10,867 nucleotides of DNA, taken from the NCBI GenBank assembly GCA_029933755.1, contig JAOZNO010000060.1, forward strand, positions 1 through 10,867, read 5' to 3'. Shown piece by piece: positions 1 through 7,800 of this stretch. The DNA is from Bacteroidales bacterium. GTDB lineage: Bacteria; Bacteroidota; Bacteroidia; Bacteroidales; NBLH01. The position numbers and the translations under genes were made by a program. Every line of letters begins with the position of its first letter. Position 1 is the first letter of the stretch. The notes under the pieces are model-generated. The model was not told where the DNA came from and did not search any database. It saw nothing but the letters and a program-made list of their open reading frames with translations.

Positions 1-186
1 TCCCTTGGCCAGATAAAGTGCATGTGTAACTTCTGTACCCTGTTTGCAAATGTTTTCGCCCTTTTTAAAATTAACAATCAAACAACTGTTTTGTATAAGG
101 TTAACATCACTCTCGTGTAGCTTAGTTAAAGAGTATGATTTGTAAGGACATGCATTACAGTTATTTGCCTGAATAAACTTTGCCAT
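1..186 (-). CDS. Crp/Fnr-family transcriptional regulator, N-terminal part (cut by window edge)
   Basis: Reading the minus strand from the ATG at 186-184 gives 62 open codons running off the window, starting MAKFIQANNCNACPYKSYSL and ending near QGTEVTHALYLAKG. The KKGENICKQGTE...LYLAKG segment matches the start of the cyclic-nucleotide-binding-like fold of Crp/Fnr proteins (typically KGE.I..QG......LYLV..G). Cysteines lie at residues 10, 13, 35 and 47. The CxxC at 10-13 sits where Fnr-type proteins carry iron-sulfur ligands, so redox or oxygen sensing is possible but not shown. The DNA-binding helix-turn-helix lies outside the window. The gene is divergent from the sulfide oxidoreductase operon and shares its control region, so it probably regulates that operon and possibly itself. 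Its start is supported by a well-formed promoter about 30 bases upstream. Family confidence is high; the signal sensed is unknown. Confidence 0.85.
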   Translation of the reverse strand, partial: MAKFIQANNCNACPYKSYSLTKLHESDVNLIQNSCLIVNFKKGENICKQGTEVTHALYLAKG

Positions 187-217
187 AGAATAAAGTGTTT
201 GAATAATAATAGATAAA

Positions 218-248
218 CAAAAGTAACATTTTAAACATGTTTGCCAAA
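218..248 (-). promoter_or_regulatory. Promoter of the Crp/Fnr-type regulator (Bacteroidota -33/-7 type)
   Basis: On the minus strand, TTTG (248-245) is followed by exactly 19 bases and then TACTTTTG (225-218). This matches the Bacteroidota primary-sigma consensus TTTG-N19-TAnnTTTG at every defined base. Transcription would start near 212-215, leaving a leader of roughly 25-30 bases before the ATG. A 10-base palindrome AAACATGTTT (233-242) lies in the spacer and could be a repressor or autoregulatory half-site. Confidence 0.72.
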
Positions 249-261
249 CAACCATTTTTTC

Positions 262-285
262 AAACATTGTTTTAAAACAATGTTT
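262..285. promoter_or_regulatory. Perfect 24-base palindrome, candidate Crp/Fnr operator
   Basis: Positions 262-273 read AAACATTGTTTT, and 274-285 are the exact reverse complement. The palindrome lies between the two divergent promoters. Its centre is about 60 bases upstream of the inferred leftward start and about 48 bases upstream of the inferred rightward start, which are plausible activator distances. Crp/Fnr proteins bind inverted repeats, and such a gene is adjacent, so binding by that protein is a reasonable inference. Related AATGTTT-like pieces recur nearby (305-311). The sequence is not a classic TTGAT-N4-ATCAA Fnr box. Confidence 0.6.
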
Positions 286-287
286 AT

Positions 288-318
288 TTTGGTATTTTTT
301 TAATAATGTTTACTTTTA
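288..318 (+). promoter_or_regulatory. Promoter of the sulfide oxidoreductase operon
   Basis: TTTG (288-291) is followed by exactly 19 bases and TACTTTTA (311-318), which differs from TAnnTTTG only in the last base. It starts two bases after the 24-base palindrome. Transcription would begin near 322, giving a leader of about 65 bases before the ATG at 387. The imperfect -7 element fits a promoter that needs an activator. Confidence 0.6.
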
Positions 319-386
319 TCCCATACTTTTATAAGGTTTATTTACACTTAACAAAATATCTAACTGTTTTAATTTATAAATAAGAT

Positions 387-1625
387 ATGAAAAAACTAGT
401 AATACTTGGTGCCGGAACAGGCGGGACTATCATGGCAAATAAAATGCGTAAAGAGCTAGCCCGGGATGAATGGGATATAACTATTATTGATAAATATAAA
501 ACTCATTACTACCAGCCTGGATTTCTTTTTATTCCTTTTGGAATGTATAAAAAAAGGGATGTGATTAAACCTAAAGCAGATTTTATTCCTTATGGTGTAG
601 AGTTAATTTATGCTGATATTGATAAAGTTGATGGTGAAAATAACAAGGTATTATTACAGGATGGAGTTGTATTAAACTATGATTATTTAATTATTGCAAC
701 AGGAACAAAAATTGTTCCTGAAGAGACACCTGGTCTTAAAGGTGAACTTTGGAGAAAAAACATATTTGATTATTACACAATTGAGGGTTCATCGGCATTA
801 GCAGATTTCTTTAAAACTTGGGAAGGTGGCGATTTAGTTCTTAATATTGCTGAAAACCCAATTAAATGTCCGGTAGCACCTCTTGAGTTTGTGATGTTTG
901 CCGATGCATTTTTTGTTGAAAGAGGAATGCGCGATAAGGTAAATATTCATTATGTTACACCTATGTCTGGTGCATTTACCAAGCCAAGAGCGTCTAAAGT
1001 TTTAGGTGGTTTGTTAAAAGAAAAAAATATTAACATTATTCCTGATTTTTATATTGAGAAGGTAGATAATGAGAATAAAAAAATTGTTTCATACGATGAA
1101 AAAGAAGTTCCTTTTGACTGTTTGGTTACTATTCCGGTACACATGGGCGATTCAATGATAGGACGTAGTGGACTAGGTGATGATATGGACTTTGCCTTGA
1201 CAGATAAGTTTACATTGCAATCTGATAAATTCGATAATATTTTCATAATAGGTGATGCTGCTAATCTTCCTACTTCAAAAGCTGGTTCTGTGGTACATTT
1301 TTCTGCTGAAATTGTTTTTGAAAATATGATGTGTTCTATTGAAGGTCGTCCTTATACTGCTAAATTTGATGGACACTCAAACTGTTATATTGAAACTGGT
1401 TTTGGAAAAGGTGCACTAATTGATTTTAACTATGATACAGAGCCTTTACCCGGATTTTTCCCTTTTCCTGGAATTGGACCATTTGGTTTGTTAAAAGAAA
1501 CCAGGATGAATCATTATGGTAAACTATTGTTCCGCTGGATATACTGGCACATATTGCTAAAAGGCAAAGAAATGCCAATTAGTGCTCATATGACTATGGC
1601 TGGTAAAAAAACACATGATATTTAA
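387..1625 (+). CDS. sqr: Sulfide:quinone oxidoreductase-like FAD flavoprotein
   Basis: This 412-residue pyridine nucleotide-disulfide oxidoreductase-fold protein probably oxidises sulfide to sulfane sulfur or polysulfide and passes electrons to membrane quinone. The FAD-binding GAGTGG lies at residues 8-13, an ATGTK segment at 104-108 and the second FAD motif IIGDAAN at 287-293. C161 (in KCPVAP) and C333 (in HSNCYIETG) sit where SQR proteins carry their catalytic disulfide pair. Two more cysteines are at 245 and 316. The third cysteine near residue 128, present in some SQR types, is absent. The C-terminal region, about 355-392, is rich in F, P, G and W and includes RWIYWHILL, which suits monotopic membrane attachment. 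Length is normal for SQR. The ATG at 387 is followed directly by the Rossmann strand, so the start is secure. It is the first gene of a sulfur operon, with a DUF1641 gene right after it. Flavocytochrome c-like or persulfide-oxidising relatives cannot be fully excluded. Confidence 0.85.
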   Translation: MKKLVILGAGTGGTIMANKMRKELARDEWDITIIDKYKTHYYQPGFLFIPFGMYKKRDVIKPKADFIPYGVELIYADIDKVDGENNKVLLQDGVVLNYDYLIIATGTKIVPEETPGLKGELWRKNIFDYYTIEGSSALADFFKTWEGGDLVLNIAENPIKCPVAPLEFVMFADAFFVERGMRDKVNIHYVTPMSGAFTKPRASKVLGGLLKEKNINIIPDFYIEKVDNENKKIVSYDEKEVPFDCLVTIPVHMGDSMIGRSGLGDDMDFALTDKFTLQSDKFDNIFIIGDAANLPTSKAGSVVHFSAEIVFENMMCSIEGRPYTAKFDGHSNCYIETGFGKGALIDFNYDTEPLPGFFPFPGIGPFGLLKETRMNHYGKLLFRWIYWHILLKGKEMPISAHMTMAGKKTHDI

Positions 1626-1631
1626 AAGTTG

Positions 1632-1639
1632 AACTTAAA
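1632..1639 (+). promoter_or_regulatory. AACTTAAA leader motif before the DUF1641 start
   Basis: AACTTAAA lies 10 bases before the ATG at 1650. The same octamer precedes the next two genes at 10 and 8 bases. This supports ATG 1650 as the true start over the upstream in-frame TTG at 1629. Confidence 0.4.
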
Positions 1640-1649
1640 GAAACTGATC

Positions 1650-2333
1650 ATGGCAGATATAAATATGCAGGAACAAATAAATGAAATAAATCGGAAACTA
1701 GACCTGGTTCTTTCAGAAATAAATACACAAAGACTAAAAAGAGAGGAAGTTACTGATCTGGTTGATGATTTAACTATAATAGGAAATGATGTATTCGCAA
1801 GTACTGTCAAAACACTTGATAAAGCTGGTGTAGAGCTTGACTACGAAGCATTAAATAGTCTTCTCATTCGTTTTGTCAGGAATATAGGAACATTTAACGG
1901 AATGTTTGAAATGCTTGAAAGTGCAAATGATTTAATGAAAGATTTAACACCTATCATTAATCAGGTTGGAGTAGATGCGATTCAAAAAATGACCGAATTT
2001 GAAGAAAAAGGATATTTTGCATTTTTTGGCGAAGCAATGAAAATCATGGATAATATTGTTGAACATTTTACACCCGAAGATGTAAGTGCATTAGCTGATA
2101 ATGTGGTTACAATGATGGAGACTGTGAAAAGTATGACCCAGCCGGATATGCTAGAAGCTATGAATAATGGCTTATTGGTATATAAAAGTATGGAAACTAA
2201 GAATGTTAAGGAGTATTCAATGTGGAAAGCTTTCCGTGCAATGAATTCACCAGAAATGAAAAGAGGACTTGGGTTTATGATAACATTTATGCAAAAATTA
2301 TCAAAAACACTTAGTGAAGGAAAAAGTAATTAA
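1650..2333 (+). CDS. DUF1641 family protein
   Basis: A 227-residue soluble, mostly helical protein with no signal peptide or cysteine. The C-terminal stretch, with KEYSMWKAFRAMNSPEMKRG followed by LGFMITFMQKL, resembles the DUF1641 (YjgD-like) domain, where a helix with 'MWKAFRAM..PE..RGLGF' is typical. DUF1641 genes are known beside SQR-type and formate dehydrogenase genes, and this one lies 24 bases after the SQR gene. A role as accessory or partner of the oxidoreductase is inferred from position only. An in-frame TTG at 1629 would add seven residues, but ATG 1650 is preferred because it follows the AACTTAAA leader shared with the next two genes. The N-terminal 10-40 residues (EQINEINRKLDLVLSEINTQ) look like a short coiled coil, suggesting oligomerisation. 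Biochemical function is unknown. Confidence 0.78.
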   Translation: MADINMQEQINEINRKLDLVLSEINTQRLKREEVTDLVDDLTIIGNDVFASTVKTLDKAGVELDYEALNSLLIRFVRNIGTFNGMFEMLESANDLMKDLTPIINQVGVDAIQKMTEFEEKGYFAFFGEAMKIMDNIVEHFTPEDVSALADNVVTMMETVKSMTQPDMLEAMNNGLLVYKSMETKNVKEYSMWKAFRAMNSPEMKRGLGFMITFMQKLSKTLSEGKSN

Positions 2334-2338
2334 AAAAT

Positions 2339-2346
2339 AACTTAAA
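2339..2346 (+). promoter_or_regulatory. AACTTAAA leader motif before the DsrC/TusE-like start
   Basis: AACTTAAA lies 10 bases before the ATG at 2357, the same octamer and distance as for the DUF1641 gene. It probably contributes an A-rich translation leader in place of a Shine-Dalgarno sequence. Confidence 0.4.
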
Positions 2347-2356
2347 ATACGAAATT

Positions 2357-2668
2357 ATGGCAGAAAAAACTTATGCAGGCGTAACTGTTAATATGGATGA
2401 TGAAGGTTACATGACAGATGCAAGCCAGTGGACAAAAGAAGTTGCAGCTGAAATAGCCAAAGAAGATGGCTTAGATCTTACAGATAAGCATTTTGATGTT
2501 CTTGAATTTATTAGAGAAAAAGTGTCAAGTGGTGCAACATTAACTATTCGTGCTATTGGCAAATCCGGACATACAGATATTAAAGGCTTTTATAAACTTT
2601 TTCCGGGTGCTCCATTAAAGAAAGCAACAAAGTTTGCGGGTGTTCCTAAGCCTTCAAGTTGTGTTTAA
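2357..2668 (+). CDS. DsrC/TusE-family sulfur carrier protein
   Basis: A 103-residue protein with the DsrC/TusE/RspA fold signature: GVTVNMDDEGYMTDASQWTK near the start, then a helical middle (DKHFDVLEFIRE), then LFPGAP...KFAGVPKPSSCV. DsrC-family proteins carry sulfur on the penultimate cysteine of a flexible C-terminal arm; here this is C102. True DsrC of dissimilatory sulfite reductase systems has a second cysteine 11 residues earlier, within a KACK-like context. Here that position is T91 (KATKFAG), so the protein cannot form the intramolecular trisulfide or disulfide of DsrC and behaves as a TusE-like single-cysteine carrier. It lies between the DUF1641 and DsrE-like genes, 23 bases after the former. 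Sulfur relay with the SQR and DsrE-like partner is inferred from the neighbourhood. No dsrAB is present in this window. Confidence 0.85.
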   Translation: MAEKTYAGVTVNMDDEGYMTDASQWTKEVAAEIAKEDGLDLTDKHFDVLEFIREKVSSGATLTIRAIGKSGHTDIKGFYKLFPGAPLKKATKFAGVPKPSSCV

Positions 2669-2696
2669 TATTATTTAGTAGATTATTAAAAGGGAT

Positions 2697-2756
2697 GGAA
2701 GCAGGAAGATCGAAGACGGAAGCAATTACGCTTCAGACTTCTGTCTACGGTCTTCT
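2697..2756. repeat. Purine-rich imperfect hairpin inside the sulfur operon
   Basis: The 123-base gap before the DsrE-like gene is far longer than the other gaps of the operon. It holds a run of GGAAG/GAAGA units (2698-2723) facing CTTC/TCTTC units (2731-2755). GAAGC (2719-2723) and GCTTC (2730-2734) pair around a six-base loop, and the stem extends to 2712-2741 with two mismatches. No T tract follows, so it is not a standard terminator. It may be a repetitive element or an RNA processing or stability site between two operon genes. Confidence 0.5.
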
Positions 2757-2775
2757 TACCTTAAAACTGTTAAAA

Positions 2776-2783
2776 AACTTAAA
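2776..2783 (+). promoter_or_regulatory. AACTTAAA leader motif before the DsrE-like start
   Basis: Third copy of AACTTAAA in the operon, eight bases before the ATG at 2792. Confidence 0.38.
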
Positions 2784-2791
2784 ATATAGTT

Positions 2792-3295
2792 ATGAGCGAA
2801 GAAAAAAAACATCCTTTAAAAAAGGTAATTATTGTGGTGGCCAAAGGTGCAATTGAAGATGTATATGCAGGTCTAGTAATGGCAAATGGTGCTGTTATGG
2901 AAGGTATTGAAACAAAATTATTCTTTACTTTCTTTGGACTTGACGCAATAACCAAGAAAAAAATGAATCACTTGCACACTTCAACAGTAGGCAATCCGGC
3001 AATGACTATGCCAGGAGGTATTCCTTTCCCAACTTGGTTAGGAGGTATTCCCGGTATTGAAGCCGCTGTATCTTCAATGATGAGAAAGCAAATGGAAGAT
3101 TTGGATATTCCGCCTGTTGATGAATTTATTGAAATGATTGTTGCAGGTGGTGGCGAACTTTATGCATGTAAACTTGCGGTTGATATGTTTAAACTAAAAA
3201 AAGAAGACTTGCATGATGATGTTATAGATATTATTACGGTTGGTGATTTCTATGAAATGTCTGATGGGCAGCAAACACAAATAATTTTCACCTAA
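2792..3295 (+). CDS. DsrE/DsrF-like sulfur-relay family protein
   Basis: A 167-residue cytoplasmic protein of the DsrE/F/H-like superfamily. It begins with a beta strand and Rossmann-like opening (KKVIIVVAKGAIEDVYAGLV), followed by an alternating pattern with MEGIETKLFFTFFGLDAI, typical of DsrE2-like proteins. The single cysteine C126, in AGGGELYACKLAVDMF, occupies the usual position of the sulfur-carrying cysteine before a helix. The middle (about 66-90) is an M/P/G-rich insert, NPAMTMPGGIPFPTWLGGIP, possibly a flexible or membrane-contacting loop. The C-terminus QIIFT appears natural, although the stop codon coincides with the left end of a foldback element. As the last gene of the SQR operon it probably exchanges sulfane sulfur with the DsrC/TusE-like protein. 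The actual substrate and sulfur direction are not determined by the sequence. Confidence 0.82.
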   Translation: MSEEKKHPLKKVIIVVAKGAIEDVYAGLVMANGAVMEGIETKLFFTFFGLDAITKKKMNHLHTSTVGNPAMTMPGGIPFPTWLGGIPGIEAAVSSMMRKQMEDLDIPPVDEFIEMIVAGGGELYACKLAVDMFKLKKEDLHDDVIDIITVGDFYEMSDGQQTQIIFT

Positions 3296-3512
3296 GGGAT
3301 TAACGAAATAACCTATACGTTTAAACTTGTTTGTTTTCCCTTTTTCTTCTTTAAAAAACGCTTTAAATAGCTCGCTATTATTCACTGTTTTTTTGAATTC
3401 CTTTTAAAGGTGTTCATGAGATCGCTTCGCTAAGTTTGCAGTTTTTTTAAATCGAAAAAGAACAAACAAGCTGCCTTTAAATTGAATACGTTATTCCACA
3501 ACAAACCCTAAG
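3292..3512. repeat. About 221-base foldback (near-palindromic) element
   Basis: The two halves are imperfect reverse complements about a centre near 3401. Matching blocks are CTAAGGG-like ends (3292-3298 with 3506-3512, one mismatch), AATAAC (3307-3312) with GTTATT (3490-3495), TTTAAA (3320-3325) with 3476-3481, CTTGTTTGTT (3326-3335) with AACAAACAAG (3461-3470), CTTTTTC (3340-3346) with GAAAAAG (3454-3460), and TTTAAAAAA (3350-3358) with TTTTTTAAA (3443-3451). The centre carries a near palindrome (3395-3415). The coordinate sums are nearly constant, so this is one continuous long hairpin. It carries no plausible gene. A MITE-like mobile element or a structured 3' RNA are the main options. 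Confidence 0.68.
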
Positions 3513-3531
3513 TTTAAATAAACTTATATTT

Positions 3532-3572
3532 AAAAAATCCTGAACAGCTGTAGTTGTTTGGGATTTTTTTTT
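3532..3572 (+). terminator. Rho-independent terminator of the sulfur operon
   Basis: An A/T-flanked stem pairs 3532-3547 with 3554-3569, including TCC/GGA and a few G-T pairs, with a six-base loop CTGTAG. It is followed by a T tract (nine T, 3564-3572). It lies 236 bases after the DsrE-like stop, beyond the foldback element. The A run on the left could let it act in the other direction too, but no leftward gene ends here. Confidence 0.75.
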
Positions 3573-3895
3573 AACAAGTCAGGGTAATTTACAAATAAGG
3601 TGTAAAGAATATCAGGATGGTTCTTTCATAAAATAGCTTAACTACAAGATTGTTAATAAACAAAATGGGTTAATGAGTTGTGATAAGGTATTATGTATGA
3701 GTATACAGGAATAGAATTTAAAGCTATTAAAGTGATGATGTTTTATTAGCGCTTACAGGTAAATATTAAATAATATAAAAACGGGCTATATATCCAAAAA
3801 AAATAATGACAACTATTAATTAAAACAACTAAACAATTCATTACATAATTTTTGGTACACTTTTAGTATATAATTTAAAAAAAATAATTTACTTT
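3573..3895. other. Intergenic stretch upstream of the TIR-like gene, no gene seen
   Basis: This AT-rich stretch has no credible open frame. It should hold the promoter of the downstream cluster. TTTTTGG at 3849-3855 and TATAATTT near 3869-3876 are loosely promoter-like, but none gives the TTTG-N19-TAnnTTTG spacing seen upstream of the sulfur operon. No confident call is possible. Confidence 0.5.
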
Positions 3896-4801
3896 ATGTT
3901 ATTTGATTTTTATACAAAAAAAATCAAGGTATTTGTTTCCGAAGCGTCTGAAGATATTTCTTATCTTAAGAGCATGTTAGAAAAGGTGCTTGAAAGAGCA
4001 GGAATGGAAGTGCTGCATCTTGAAAGTTCTGATATGGAAAGTGAAGAACTAATTATTCAGCGTACAAACGAGTTGATAAATATTGCCAACTGTTCAGTAC
4101 ATTTATTGGGCAGGTCACAAATACGCATAAATTTAGAGAAGGAAGATACATCATTACAGGATTTTCAGTTTATAAAAGCACAAAATAAAAGTAATTTACC
4201 AGATACCTTATTTAAGGTTTTTGTTTGGCATCCGGAATCTATTTCAAAAAATGATATTGACGAAAATCAAGATGAATTCATACGTTCAGTTAGGCAGCGA
4301 ATACACCAAAACATGATTTTCTCGAATAGGGATTTAGCAATTTCTTTTGTAGAAGACATAAGAGCAGTTATGTTCTCTGGCAAAAAAAGCAAATACAACA
4401 TTCAGGATGCAGATTTATTTTTCATTTATAATGAATTAGATGATGATTCTGCCAATGAGATAATCGATATGGTTGCAGATGTTATTGAGGTAAGAAAAAT
4501 TGAAATAACTTTAAGCGATGATGTTGATTACTCTGAACTGGTTGTACAACAAATAAACAAATCAAAATTAGTTGTTGTTTATTACAAACATACAGCTGAC
4601 TGGGCTTTGCCTTTTGTTCAACAGGTATGGAAAAAAGTAGGAGGTGCTTCATCTAACGCACCAATTTTATTTATTGGTGATTCAAATATTTCGAAAAATA
4701 AAAGTGTGAGTTTTGATGCACCGAAAGTAATTTCGCAGGTAGTGTCGCAAGAACTAATTCCAATAGAAATAAAAGTTCAATTTGATAAAATTTTAGAATA
4801 A
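3896..4801 (+). CDS. Protein with two tandem TIR-like domains
   Basis: A 301-residue soluble protein with no signal peptide. Residues about 9-160 form a TIR-like alpha/beta domain: KIKVFVSEASEDISYLKSML opens with the usual strand plus 'S..S.D' loop, ELINIANCSVHLLG is the later strand, and QDFQFIKAQ...FKVFVWHPE resembles the TIR-like domains found beside nSTAND NTPases. Residues about 172-290 form a second such domain, starting ADLFFIYNELDDDSANEIID and including SELVVQQINKSKLVVVYY and TADWALPFVQQVWKK. The helix after W236, where NAD-cleaving TIR domains keep a catalytic glutamate, shows none, so enzymatic activity is doubtful and a scaffold or signalling role is more likely. The gene is followed after nine bases by the STAND NTPase gene, so they are almost surely co-expressed and may act together. 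A DUF4062-like assignment for the first domain is an alternative. Confidence 0.62.
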   Translation: MLFDFYTKKIKVFVSEASEDISYLKSMLEKVLERAGMEVLHLESSDMESEELIIQRTNELINIANCSVHLLGRSQIRINLEKEDTSLQDFQFIKAQNKSNLPDTLFKVFVWHPESISKNDIDENQDEFIRSVRQRIHQNMIFSNRDLAISFVEDIRAVMFSGKKSKYNIQDADLFFIYNELDDDSANEIIDMVADVIEVRKIEITLSDDVDYSELVVQQINKSKLVVVYYKHTADWALPFVQQVWKKVGGASSNAPILFIGDSNISKNKSVSFDAPKVISQVVSQELIPIEIKVQFDKILE

Positions 4802-4810
4802 ACAAGATTA

Positions 4811-7800
4811 GTGAGCACAAAAATTTGTCCATATCCGGGATTAAGACCTTTCACTGAAGATGAATCTATTTTCTTTAAAGGGAGAGATTTGCATATAAGG
4901 CAAATTATAAAACAACTTGAAGATAAAAAAATAACCATTATTACCGGAGCATCCGGAGATGGGAAATCTTCGTTGGTATATGCCGGTGTTATTCCAAATG
5001 CCCGGGCAGGTTTTTTTCATGCAGAATACAATAATTGGTTAATGTGTGATTTTAAACCAGAACGTTCACCACTGATTAATTTAGCTCATAGTCTGTCAGA
5101 AAGCATGGAGCTAAATCAAAATGAAATTGAGCAAGAACTAAAATTAGGTTTTTCTTCACTAATTAAAATATATAAGAATTCGCATTATTACATTGACAAG
5201 GAATCAGATCAATGGCAAAATGCTGATAAAGAAGAACGAAAGGAACTAAAATCAAAGGCTGCAAATTTATTCATTTTAGCAGACCAGTTTGAAGAATTTT
5301 TCACAAACCCCGAAAATTACCTTGAAGGTGTTCCATCGGAAGAAGCATATACAACAATAAATGTACTACTGGAGACAGCAAGTATTGCAATTACTGAAAA
5401 CTTACCTGTCTATATTGTTTTTACAATGCGCTCTGACTTTATCAGTCAAAGTGTTGCTTTTAAGGGCTTACCAGAGTTTATAGGATATAGTCAGTTTTTT
5501 GTACCACGATTACAAAGAAATGAATTGCAACAAGTAATTGAAGAGCCTGCAATGTTAGCAGGAGGGAAAATTTCAAAACGACTAAGTGAAACCCTTATTA
5601 ATGAATTAAAAGATGGTTTTGATCAACTACCCGTTATACAACACACATTAAGTCAATTATGGAGTGTAGCCAAAAATGGCGATGATGAAATAGACTTAGT
5701 ACATTTAGTAAAACTTGCAGGTTTACAAACAAAATACCTATCAGAAGATGATTTACAAGAGTTTAACTCATGGATTAAACATGAGGATAAGTTTAAGCAA
5801 AAATTCTATAGCGAAGCTGAGCTATCAAATGTATTAAACACGCATGCAAATATTTTATATGAAACAGCATATTTTTATTATTCTGAAATTGTTAGTTGGG
5901 CTGATCAAAACATATCTGAAGAGGATGCAAAATTTATTATAAAAATTGCTTTTCAATCACTAACAAAAATTGATAAAGGCCGTGCTGTACGAAACCGTGT
6001 AAGCTTAAGAGAAATTACTGATATAATTAACCGCGAAGATATAATATATGAAACAGTTTGTGGTGTTTTAAATGTTTTTAGATTACCAAACAATAATTTT
6101 GTAAGACCATATATCGTACAAAGTGATATTGAAACTCAGTACCTTCCAGCTGATACTGTTTTGGATATAACCCATGAGGCTTTAATAAGGAATTGGGGCT
6201 TACTTAGTTTCTGGGAAAACGAAGAGAAAGAAAATTTCAATGACTTTCAGGATTTTAAAATCCAGTTACAGAGATGGTTAGATAATGAAAAATCTGTTGA
6301 GTTTTTACTTCCTTTGGGAACTTTAGTTCATTTTGAAAAATGGTATAAAAAATTTACACCTAATAAATATTGGATAGCAAAATACGACAAAAGCTTTGAT
6401 TCTGTTGAAGAGCAGCTTGAGAGGGCAGATATTTTAGCAGATGATATTTATGAATATCTAGCAGAAAGTAGACAAACCATTAGGCAAATAGAAAAACGAA
6501 AGCGCCGGCGAAGAGTCGTTTACTTTTTAACAACCCTGGTTATAATGATTGTACTTTCTGGGTTTACATATTGGGCAATGCAGGAGCGTGAAAATGCAAT
6601 TATACAACAACGGTATGCTGAGGAACAAAAAGCTTTAACAGAACAACAAAAAATATTTGCAGAGCAGCAAAGAAATAAAGCTATATCTGCAACCAAATTA
6701 GCTGATATTGAAAGGTTGAAGGCCGAATATAATGCCAATGAAGCTCTACGTGCAAAAATACAATCGGATAGTGCCCAAAAATATGCAGTTTTTATGCAAA
6801 TTATAGCTGAAGAACAATCAGAGATAGCAAAAAAAGAAACTAAAAAAGCTAAAAATGAAAAGATTAGGGCTGATGAGCAAAGAACACTTGCCGAAGAACA
6901 AAAAGTATTGGCAGAGGTTGCAAGTGATAGTGCTAATAGTTTAAGTTATCTGGCTTTATCAAGAGCACTCGCTTTAAAGGCTCAAAATAATTATGAAAAC
7001 TCAGAAATCAACTTATTGTTAGCTATTCAAGCATATAAGTTTAATAATGAATATGGGGGTATACAACGTCACCCGGATATATATAATGCATTGAGATACT
7101 CCTTAATGGCCAATGGGAAATCTAATATTTTAGATATTTCAAAAGATAAAATAATTTCATTTTTTGTTTCCGGCTCAAACTTAATATTTCATACCATCAA
7201 CAATTCTGTTGCAGTTTATGATATAAAAAATCGCAAAATTGTAAGTCAAACAGCTCTTTTCAAAAGTAAAATACCTGTAAATACGTCATATTTCTTAACA
7301 GAAAATATATTGGTAATAGGATTCGAAAATAAGGAACAGAAACTAGTATACATTAAAGAGAAAAAGAAATATAAGCTTAAAGGTCATACAAGCCTGATAA
7401 GAAGTGCTGATTTAAATCCTGACAATAGCGAATTTGCAACAGCCGGGCGTGATAAAACAATTAAAATATGGAAATTGCAAAAAGAAGATCAATCTTCGCT
7501 AAAGTCAATTAAAACAGATTCACGTGTTAATGCAATAAAATATATGGCTGACAATAAGCATATTTTGGCAGCTACAAATAATGGAAGTATTATTCTTTGG
7601 GATATTGCAAATGAGAAACAAACTCTATTAGATAAAAAAGATGGAACCAGGGCAATTTCAATTGGAATTAGTGACAAAAGGGATATTCTTGCCGTAGGTT
7701 TTGATAATGGGAGTGTTTTAATTTTTTATCCAAATAAAAATTTTAGCAGGAAAAACTACTTGTTAAGTAATGCAGGAATAAACTCGATAGATTTTAATTC

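Noticed and set aside
1049..1246. Minus-strand open frame inside the SQR gene, and similar ones at 1622-1810, 6520-6738 and 7489-7677
   Set aside because: All are antisense to strongly supported genes and show no domain or leader of their own.
1629..1649. In-frame TTG start that would lengthen the DUF1641 protein by seven residues
   Set aside because: ATG 1650 has the AACTTAAA leader at the same distance as the next two genes, while the TTG begins three bases after the previous stop with no leader.
2357..2668. True DsrC of dissimilatory sulfite reduction
   Set aside because: The second cysteine of the C-terminal arm is threonine and no dsrAB is nearby.
2659..2856. 65-codon plus-strand open frame across the dsrC-dsrE gap
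   Set aside because: It overlaps both real genes out of frame and runs through the purine-rich hairpin; its product has no recognisable features.
3194..3385. 63-codon minus-strand open frame
   Set aside because: It lies antisense to the DsrE-like gene end and in the foldback arm; lysine/phenylalanine-rich composition reflects AT-rich repeat sequence.
3846..3881. Promoter for the TIR-like gene (TAATTTTTG or TTTG...TATAATTT)
   Set aside because: Neither gives the 19-base spacing and TAnnTTTG match found for the two left promoters.
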